NCBI GenBank assembly: GCA_001819555.1 | Contig: MHMZ01000012.1 | Location: 55,748 to 89,399 of the forward strand | Direction of reading: 5' to 3' | DNA: 33,652 nucleotides | Source: Candidatus Portnoybacteria bacterium RIFCSPHIGHO2_02_FULL_39_12 | GTDB taxonomy: Bacteria; Patescibacteriota; Minisyncoccia; Portnoybacterales; UBA2143 | Shown: in pieces, positions 27,822 through 33,652 of the stretch | How the letters are laid out: every line of letters begins with the position of its first letter | Position numbering within the stretch: the stretch's first letter is position 1 | Translations under genes and position numbers: made by a program | Notes under the pieces: generated by a model | What the model was told of the DNA's origin: nothing | Database searches by the model: none | What the model saw: the letters and a program-made list of their open reading frames with translations, nothing else

Positions 27822-29123
27822 ATGTCAAAAAAACTAACCCCTAAAAAATCTAAATTATTTCAAGCCCCAAAAGGCATGCGGGATATTTTGCCCGAAGAGC
27901 AAGTTTATTGGCAGAAAATTATTCAGGTAGTTAAAAACATAGCGTCAGCTTACGGTTTTGAAAAAATAGATACGCCCATTCTTGAAGAAACAGCATTGTT
28001 TGCCAAAGGCACTGGTTCAACGACTGATATTGTGGAAAAAGAGATGTATAGTTTAAAAACTAAAGGAGGAGATGATTTGAGTTTGCGGCCGGAATTTACC
28101 CCGGGAATTATCCGGGCTTATTTAGAAAATGGACTTTTTAGCTGGCCCCAACCAGTGAAATTATATAGTTTGGGGCCTCTTTTTAGACACGAACATCCCC
28201 AGGCCGGCCGTTATCGTCAGTTCCACCAAATTAATTTTGAGATTATCGGCGAAAAAAATCCGGTGTTAGACAGTGAGATTATTCATCTTTTTTTTATTAT
28301 TTTTAAAGAACTGGGCCTTAAAAAAATCAATATCCAGATTAACAGCATTGGCTGTCCTTCTTGCCGGCCGGTCTTTCGTAAACTTTTAGTTGATTATTAT
28401 CGGAATAAAACCAAGCTAATTTGCGCTGATTGCCAGGAGCGGCTTAAAAAAAATCCTTTAAGATTATTGGATTGCCGCCGGGAAAAATGCCAGGAAATTA
28501 CCGAAGGCGCTCCTCAAATTATTGATGATTTATGTTCCGAGTGCCGCAGCCACTTTAAAAATGTTTTGGAATTTTTAGACGAGCTGGATTTGCCATATTT
28601 TCTCAATAGCCATCTAGTTCGCGGTTTGGATTATTATACCAAAACCGTTTTTGAGTTTTGGCCGGAAGAAACAGAAGGAAAAGCCCAGATCGCTTTGGCG
28701 GCCGGCGGTCGTTATGATGATTTAGTCAAACTTTTAGGCGGACGGCCTACTCCGGCTGTCGGAGCCGCGGCCGGCCTAGAAAGAATTATTGCTTTGATGA
28801 AAGCTCAAGCCGTAAAGACGCTAAATAAGCCGTTGCCTCGGCTTTTCTTGGTTCAATTGGGCGATTTAGGCAGAAAAAAGAGTTTGAAGCTGTTTGAGGA
28901 GTTAAGAAAGGCGGGGCTGGCCGCGGCCGCGTCTTTTAGCCGCGACAGCATCAAAGCCCAGTTAAAAATCGCTGATAAATTAGGAGTAAAATTTTCTTTA
29001 ATTTTAGGCCAGAAAGAAGCGTTAGACAAAACAATTCTTATCAGAGATATGAGCTCTGGGGTTCAGGAAATTGTGCCAACGGAAAAAGTGATTAAGGAAT
29101 TGAAGAAGAGGTTGAAGAAGTAA
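27822..29123 (+). CDS. hisS: histidyl-tRNA synthetase
   Basis: PKGMRDILPEEQVYWQKI...LRPEFTPGIIRAYLENGL...GPLFRHEHPQAGRYRQFHQINFEIIGE...AAGGRYDDLVKLLGG. Confidence 0.96.
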   Translation: MSKKLTPKKSKLFQAPKGMRDILPEEQVYWQKIIQVVKNIASAYGFEKIDTPILEETALFAKGTGSTTDIVEKEMYSLKTKGGDDLSLRPEFTPGIIRAYLENGLFSWPQPVKLYSLGPLFRHEHPQAGRYRQFHQINFEIIGEKNPVLDSEIIHLFFIIFKELGLKKINIQINSIGCPSCRPVFRKLLVDYYRNKTKLICADCQERLKKNPLRLLDCRREKCQEITEGAPQIIDDLCSECRSHFKNVLEFLDELDLPYFLNSHLVRGLDYYTKTVFEFWPEETEGKAQIALAAGGRYDDLVKLLGGRPTPAVGAAAGLERIIALMKAQAVKTLNKPLPRLFLVQLGDLGRKKSLKLFEELRKAGLAAAASFSRDSIKAQLKIADKLGVKFSLILGQKEALDKTILIRDMSSGVQEIVPTEKVIKELKKRLKK

Positions 29124-29244
29124 TGACAAATTTCAAAATCCAAATGTCAAATAAAATCCCAAATCCCAATGACCAAAATAATAGAGATTTGTGATTTGGA
29201 AATTGAGATTTTATTGGAAATTTGAAATTTAGATTTGGGGGTTT

Positions 29245-29577
29245 ATGAATTACTGTATTTTTTGTGAAATTTCCAATCATCAGCAGCCGGCCGATATTGT
29301 TTTTGAGGACGAACAGATGATTGTCTTTAAAGACATTAAGCCAAAAGCAGCGGTCCATTTTTTAATTGTGCCTAAAAAACACATTGATTCAATTGAGGCA
29401 TTAAAAGAAGAAGATAAAGAACTGGTCAGTCAGATGATTTTTTTAGCTAAAAAAATGGCTCAAGAACAAGGTGTTTCCCAAACCGGTTACAAACTACTTT
29501 TTAATGTTTTGCGGGGCGGCGGCCAGCTGATTGACCATATCCATCTTCATTTAATAGGAGGGGAGGTGAGACCATGA
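29245..29577 (+). CDS. HIT family protein
   Basis: CIFCEI...HFLIVPKKHIDSI...GGGQLIDHIHLHLIGG (HxHxH). Confidence 0.95.
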   Translation: MNYCIFCEISNHQQPADIVFEDEQMIVFKDIKPKAAVHFLIVPKKHIDSIEALKEEDKELVSQMIFLAKKMAQEQGVSQTGYKLLFNVLRGGGQLIDHIHLHLIGGEVRP

Positions 29578-29816
29578 ACGAAGAGGCAATTGAACAAAAA
29601 ATTACCTTAAGTTCAAAAAAGAAATGGTTTTGGCTGGGCCTGGCCATCGCTGTTTTAAACCCTATTTTTTCAGGATTGGTTTTAGGCATCGCTTTTTTGA
29701 CCGAACCCCAGCTTAAAAAAGAAGGTAAAATTATTTTGGCTTTGGCCATAATTTGGGGCATAGCCGTTATGTATTTATCGCGTTGGCTGGCCGGACAGGG
29801 AATTTTGAACATATAG
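29574..29816 (+). CDS. small membrane protein (80 aa)
   Basis: Overlaps HIT stop (ATGA); two hydrophobic segments. Confidence 0.6.
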   Translation: MNEEAIEQKITLSSKKKWFWLGLAIAVLNPIFSGLVLGIAFLTEPQLKKEGKIILALAIIWGIAVMYLSRWLAGQGILNI

Positions 29817-30008
29817 CACTAAATCCAAAATCCAAATTGTTCCAAATTATTCCAAATCAAGCCCAAAGCTCAAATGTCAAATTATTTTTTTGACCTTTGG
29901 ATTTTGGATTTGATTTGAAACAATTTGAGCTTTGGAATAATTTGGATTTACGCCTAATCGCTTTAAGCTTTTCAGCTTTGACATTTCATTAAAGTTAAGT
30001 ATATCAGA

Positions 30009-31145
30009 ATGACTAAATCATTCATTTACGCTTTTTCAACTTTGACCGGCACGATTATCGGCGTTGGTTTTTTTAGTCTGCCCTATATCGCTTCTAAGGT
30101 TGGTTTTTGGGTTATGCTTTTTTACTTTATCGTTTTGAGCCTGGTGGTTATCTTAGTTCATCTTTTATACGGCGAAATTGCCTTGAGAACTAAAGGGCTT
30201 CATCGTTTACCGGGTTATGTGGATAAATATTTTGGTTCCGGAGGTAAAATTTTTAGTCTTTCCGCGGCTATTTTAGGAGGGTATGGAGCGCTTTTAGCTT
30301 ATCTCATTGTTGGCGGACAATTTACTTTTTCTCTTTTAAGCCCGATATTCGGCGGCTCTGATTTGGTTTATACTCTAATTTACTTTTTTTTCGGCGTTTT
30401 TTTAGTTTATTTCGGCATCAAAAGCATTGCTCAGATAGAGTTTTTCGCTTTAATTTTATTTTTCGCGGTTCTTTTTCTGATTTTTTGGCGCGGCTCTGCT
30501 TTGATTGAAATAAAGAATTTATTTGTTTTTGATAAAAATTATCTTTTTTTGCCTTACGGGCCAATACTTTTTTCTTTGACCGGCATTGCCTTGATGCCGG
30601 AAATCAAAGAGATGCTTAAAGACAATCCTAAAAGCCTTAAATCGGTTGTCCCTTTGGCCATTTTTGTTTCCGCGCTCGCTTATCTTTTTTTTATTTATTT
30701 GATTTTGGGCATTACCGGCCAAAACACTTCAATTGAAGCTATTGCCGGCTTAAAAACTTTTTTAGGCGACGGCCTGGTGTCTTTAGCTCTTTTTTTCGGG
30801 GTTTTGACCACTTTTACTTCTTTTATTACTCTTGGTTTGACTCTTAAAAAAGTTTTCTGGTATGACTTAAAATTTCATAAGAATCTGTCTTGGTTTTTGG
30901 CTTGTTTTGTGCCCTTGGCTCTCTTTTTTCTTGGATTTAAAAACTTTATAACTATAGTCGGCTTGACCGGCGGCGTAATGCTGGGCATCGATGTTCTTCT
31001 TATTCTTTTTGTTTATCTGAAAGCAAAAACCAAAGGCGAATTAACGCCGGCTTACAGTCTTTCTTTGCCCCGTCCTTTGATTTACTTTTTAATCCTTTTT
31101 TTTATTTTAGGCATTATTTATGAAATCATCTACTTCATTAAGTAA
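30009..31145 (+). CDS. aromatic amino acid permease-like transporter
   Basis: About 11 TM segments; N-terminal STLTGTIIGVGFFSLPYIASKVG resembles the HAAAP/AAAP family. Confidence 0.75.
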   Translation: MTKSFIYAFSTLTGTIIGVGFFSLPYIASKVGFWVMLFYFIVLSLVVILVHLLYGEIALRTKGLHRLPGYVDKYFGSGGKIFSLSAAILGGYGALLAYLIVGGQFTFSLLSPIFGGSDLVYTLIYFFFGVFLVYFGIKSIAQIEFFALILFFAVLFLIFWRGSALIEIKNLFVFDKNYLFLPYGPILFSLTGIALMPEIKEMLKDNPKSLKSVVPLAIFVSALAYLFFIYLILGITGQNTSIEAIAGLKTFLGDGLVSLALFFGVLTTFTSFITLGLTLKKVFWYDLKFHKNLSWFLACFVPLALFFLGFKNFITIVGLTGGVMLGIDVLLILFVYLKAKTKGELTPAYSLSLPRPLIYFLILFFILGIIYEIIYFIK

Positions 31146-31710
31146 ACAAATAAAGGGCAAATATCAGCTGAGAGCGCCCAGGCCAAAAAAAGAAGAGCAG
31201 GAATTCGGCCCCGGGGAAATTGATATTTTAATGTGTCAAAAGTGCGAGGCGGTTTATTATTACAAAAGTTGGCATCATCGGCTGGAGGATTACCAATCGC
31301 TTTCTGAAGATAAACCCCGCACCTTTTCTGGATATGCTTCGCATAAAATTTATAATCCAGAAAAAGCGCGGGGTAAAAGAATAAAATTTATTCTTTGTCC
31401 GGCTTGCCAGATGATTAAAGACAAAAAATACGAAGGCCGGATAATTTTGAAAAATGCGCCGCCAGAGAAAAAAGAAGAAATTTTAGGACTGGTTAAAAAT
31501 ATAGGCGAGCGGGCTTTTCAAAGAGACCCTTTGGACAGAATTATTAGTATAAAAAGCAAAAAAGGAGATATAGAAATTTTAACAACGGAAAATCAATTAG
31601 CAGTGAGTATTGGCAAGCAAATCAAGCGCGCTTTTAAGGGCAGTTTGGAAATCCAATGGTCGCATCAGGAAAGTATAGCGAGGATTATTTGGAATTATGA
31701 AAAAATTTGA
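31120..31710 (+). CDS. zinc-ribbon protein (NMD3/BCAM0308-like?)
   Basis: ILMCQKCEAVYYYKSWHHR ... FILCPACQMIKDKKYEGRI two CxxC knuckles; C-terminal LTTENQLAVSIGKQIKRAFKGSLEIQWSHQ. In-frame palindrome 31315-31373. Confidence 0.5.
   Translation: MKSSTSLSKQIKGKYQLRAPRPKKEEQEFGPGEIDILMCQKCEAVYYYKSWHHRLEDYQSLSEDKPRTFSGYASHKIYNPEKARGKRIKFILCPACQMIKDKKYEGRIILKNAPPEKKEEILGLVKNIGERAFQRDPLDRIISIKSKKGDIEILTTENQLAVSIGKQIKRAFKGSLEIQWSHQESIARIIWNYEKI
31315..31373. repeat. CCCCGCRCCT palindromic element, copy 3 (in frame in zinc-ribbon gene)
   Basis: CCCCGCACCTTTTCTGGA / TCCAGAAAAAGCGCGGGG near-perfect 18-bp arms. Confidence 0.9.
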
Positions 31711-32098
31711 AGTTTTAGAACACACCGCGGATTTAAAAATTAAGGCCTTTGGCAAAGACCCAAAAGAGCTTTTAGAAAACGCTATGCTCGGGATGTATAA
31801 AGGGGCTGGTTATTTTGGCGAGGGAAGGAAAATAAAAAGAGAAATTGAGATTTCTTCCGTGGACACGCCCGCTTTATTAGTTGATTTTCTAAGCGAAGTA
31901 TTATATCTGACTGAAACCGAGCAGGAAGTTTACCAAAAGATTCAATTTCAAGAATGCGGCGAAAAACACATTAAAGCCGCGCTTATTGGTAAAAAACTCA
32001 AAAAAATAGAGACGCAAATCAAGGGCGTCACCTATCACGATTTAGAGATTAAAAAACTTGACAACCGCTGGCAAGCGGTTGTATTATTTGATATATAA
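31697..32098 (+). CDS. archease
   Basis: KFEVLEHTADLKIKAFGKDPKELLENAMLGMY...LLVDFLSEVLYLTETEQEVYQKIQF...IKGVTYHDLEIKKLDNRWQAVVLFDI. Confidence 0.92.
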   Translation: MKKFEVLEHTADLKIKAFGKDPKELLENAMLGMYKGAGYFGEGRKIKREIEISSVDTPALLVDFLSEVLYLTETEQEVYQKIQFQECGEKHIKAALIGKKLKKIETQIKGVTYHDLEIKKLDNRWQAVVLFDI

Positions 32099-32099
32099 G
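32052..32099 (+). repeat. direct repeat copy 1 (archease 3' end) flanking retron module
   Basis: AAAAACTTGACAACCGCTGGCAAGCGGTTGTATTATTTGATATATAAG; offset exactly 1430 bp from copy 2, 28-bp identical core. Confidence 0.95.
32058..32087 (+). promoter_or_regulatory. putative sigma70-type promoter reading into retron ncRNA
   Basis: TTGACA (32058-32063), 18-nt spacer, TATTAT (32082-32087); spacer filled by inverted repeat ACAACCGCT GGCA AGCGGTTGT (32061-32082). Confidence 0.55.
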
Positions 32100-32139
32100 G
32101 GGTTCCGTTTCGTTGAGTTCTTTGAGTTCTTTGCTCATT

Positions 32140-32415
32140 TCTTTAGAAGAAGAGTCAGTTGTAAGAAGAAAAGGAGGGCAGCGAGTGGTTTCTTTTCTTC
32201 ATAAGTTAAGTAAAGAAGATGCCTCCCCTATTTTTAGGGGACTGCTCGTTTGTTAACCTTTTCTCCTGCTGGCTTCCAGCAGGTGGATTGTTTTAGTAGG
32301 GACTCCAGCCGCACCTGGCGTTTCCTGATTTGTCTGGGCCCTTCGACTTACTTTGAGATGCTTTAGAAAAGTTGGTCGAGTAATGGTAGTCTACGAACTG
32401 GCTCTTCTTCGCTTC
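32140..32415 (+). ncRNA. putative retron ncRNA (msr-msd)
   Basis: 15-bp a1/a2 pairing GAAGAAGAGTCAGTT (32146-32160) with AACTGGCTCTTCTTC (32396-32410, one G:U). Internal hairpins: 32165-32172/32193-32200, 32225-32230/32235-32240, CCTGCTGG-CTT-CCAGCAGG 32265-32283, and msd-like stems 32296-32304/32388-32394 and 32343-32354/32368-32379. Immediately upstream of a retron-type RT. Confidence 0.75.
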
Positions 32416-32450
32416 TGTTATTTAACAAATTAAAAGAGGGGTAGAATTGA

Positions 32451-33437
32451 ATGAATAACGAAAAACTGAAAAAAGGAATAAATGAAATTTGTAATTTTCT
32501 TGAGTATAATCCCGGAATAATGGATTTAGAAAAGGCCTTTGAGGGGCGCAATTCTTATCAGCGGATATTTATCCGCAAGCGCGGCGGCAAGAAAAAAGGA
32601 AAACGGGTTATCCATGTCCCGCCGCCAAAATTAAAAAATGTTCAAAGCGTGATTCATAGGCGCGTTCTTGAAATGGTTGAATGGCCGGCGTCGGTCCATG
32701 GATTTGTAAAAAACAGGTCTCATCTGACTGCCGCCCTAAAGCATAGTCGTTCAATTCCTCCGCCTGTCGCGCTTTTGCTTATTGATTTCAAAGATGCATT
32801 TTCTAATGTAGGGGTTAAAAAAGTAGAGCGGGCTTTAGATAAAAGATTACAGCCCAATTTACTTTGTCCTTTAAGTCCCGGGGCCATAAAACTGCTGGCA
32901 AAACTTATTACCTATCGCGGCCGGCTGCCCCAGGGCGCTCCGTCTTCGCCTACGATTTTTAACCTTGTTGCTTTAGATTTAGACGAGGTGCTGTCTGTTT
33001 ATGCTGAAGAGCGTGGCTATACTTATACCCGTTATGTTGATAATATTGCGGTTTCCAGCCCAAAGCCGATTCCGAAAAACGAGCGCGCAGAAATAATTGG
33101 GTTATGCCGTCAATTTGGCTTTCAGGTAGTGTCTGAAAAGGCGCGGTATCAAGAAGCAAAATGGGGCGTATTAGAAATGACCAAGGTTCTTTTACAGCCA
33201 TACGGTGGACAAAAGTGGTACGCAAGCTATGGCCTCGGACTTTCTAACAGAAAATTTGTTGATAAAGTCCGGGCTATGGTTCACCGAGCCCAAAAAGACC
33301 CTTCAATTTCTCTTGCGAGCATTTGGGGAAAAATAGATTATGTCCGGTTGGTTGACCCGTATAAATTGTCCAGTCGGCTAAGTAAACCGATGCGTCAATT
33401 GCGTAGTATACAATCAAATTTAGAAAGGAGGAAATAA
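32451..33437 (+). CDS. retron-type reverse transcriptase with YVDN catalytic box
   Basis: VHGFVKNRSHLTAALKH (region X-like), LLLIDFKDAFSNV (motif A), GRLPQGAPSSPTIFNLVALDLD, YTYTRYVDNIAVSS, VLEMTKVLLQPYG (VTG-region equivalent). Confidence 0.85.
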   Translation: MNNEKLKKGINEICNFLEYNPGIMDLEKAFEGRNSYQRIFIRKRGGKKKGKRVIHVPPPKLKNVQSVIHRRVLEMVEWPASVHGFVKNRSHLTAALKHSRSIPPPVALLLIDFKDAFSNVGVKKVERALDKRLQPNLLCPLSPGAIKLLAKLITYRGRLPQGAPSSPTIFNLVALDLDEVLSVYAEERGYTYTRYVDNIAVSSPKPIPKNERAEIIGLCRQFGFQVVSEKARYQEAKWGVLEMTKVLLQPYGGQKWYASYGLGLSNRKFVDKVRAMVHRAQKDPSISLASIWGKIDYVRLVDPYKLSSRLSKPMRQLRSIQSNLERRK

Positions 33438-33444
33438 AAAAGGG

Positions 33445-33477
33445 GCAGCGAAAAGAAAACGCTACCCTTTTCTTTTT
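33445..33477 (+). terminator. terminator after retron RT
   Basis: GGGGCAGCG AAAAGAAAA CGCTACCCTTTTCTTTTT hairpin with T-rich tail. Confidence 0.7.
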
Positions 33478-33481
33478 GGTT

Positions 33482-33529
33482 AAAAAGTTGACAACCGCTG
33501 GCAAGCGGTTGTATTGTTTGATGTATGAA
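33482..33529 (+). repeat. direct repeat copy 2 (archease 3'-end-like) flanking retron module
   Basis: AAAAAGTTGACAACCGCTGGCAAGCGGTTGTATTGTTTGATGTATGAA; encodes KVDNRWQAVVLFDV-stop in the homologous frame. Confidence 0.95.
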
Positions 33530-33543
33530 CTAACACAGTTCTT

Positions 33544-33570
33544 TTGACAACTTTTTTAAGTAAATACAAT
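33544..33570 (+). promoter_or_regulatory. possible promoter for ORF at window end
   Basis: TTGACA (33544-33549), 15-nt spacer (short), TACAAT (33565-33570); AGGGAGGG SD then ATG 33587. Confidence 0.4.
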
Positions 33571-33586
33571 AGGGAGGGAAAAGAAA

Positions 33587-33652
33587 ATGAGAAGTTTAAT
33601 ATTTGTCTTTTTGGCAATTATTAGCGAAGGAGTGTACGCTACGTTTCATCGA
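33587..33652 (+). CDS. partial ORF, putative signal-peptide/membrane protein start
   Basis: MRSLIFVFLAIISEGVYATFHR..., runs off window end. Confidence 0.45.
   Translation, partial: MRSLIFVFLAIISEGVYATFHR

Noticed and set aside
32052-32099. Archease 3' palindrome as a simple rho-independent terminator
   Set aside because: No T-tract follows the 9-bp stem, and it lies between promoter-like -35/-10 hexamers inside coding sequence.
32451-33437. DGR RT at the right end
   Set aside because: Has QGAPSSP rather than the DGR GxxxSQ, and no adenine-rich TR nearby; the upstream a1/a2-bounded RNA fits a retron.
33274-33504. Minus-strand 76-aa ORF over the retron RT end
   Set aside because: Antisense to RT and terminator; no start context or family, so not supported as a retron effector.

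Overview
The window looks like a compact, AT-rich Patescibacteria/CPR-type chromosome segment: short single-copy housekeeping genes, several aminoacyl-tRNA synthetases, ParAB, DprA, TopA and RelA/SpoT. It is peppered with palindromic repeats, many inserted in frame inside genes. Two different reverse-transcriptase systems sit at its ends. (1) Left end, about 300-1851: a diversity-generating retroelement (DGR) with an adenine-rich template repeat (TR), a divergently oriented Avd-like four-helix-bundle gene, and an SQ-motif RT. The ORF track truncates this RT; the open frame runs from about 775. The RT stop overlaps the recO start (TAATG). A G9 homopolymer lies where the 5' ends of RT and avd overlap; removing one G would give an ATG-initiated frame to both genes at once. 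(2) Right end, about 32050-33530: a retron-like module with a structured ncRNA bounded by a 15-bp a1/a2 inverted repeat, followed by a retron-type RT whose catalytic box reads YVDN. The module is bracketed by two diverged copies of the 3' end of the archease gene. The repeat also contains a consensus-like -35/-10 promoter with a palindrome in its spacer. In between are glyS, M16 peptidase, AI-2E transporter, rsmI, metG, tatD, leuS, tsaC-like, purN-like, PAP2, tRNA-Leu(CAA), parA/parB, rel, topA, dprA, pth, LytR-CpsA-Psr, lepB, hisS, HIT, permease and archease genes. All assignments come from reading motifs; no database search was possible.
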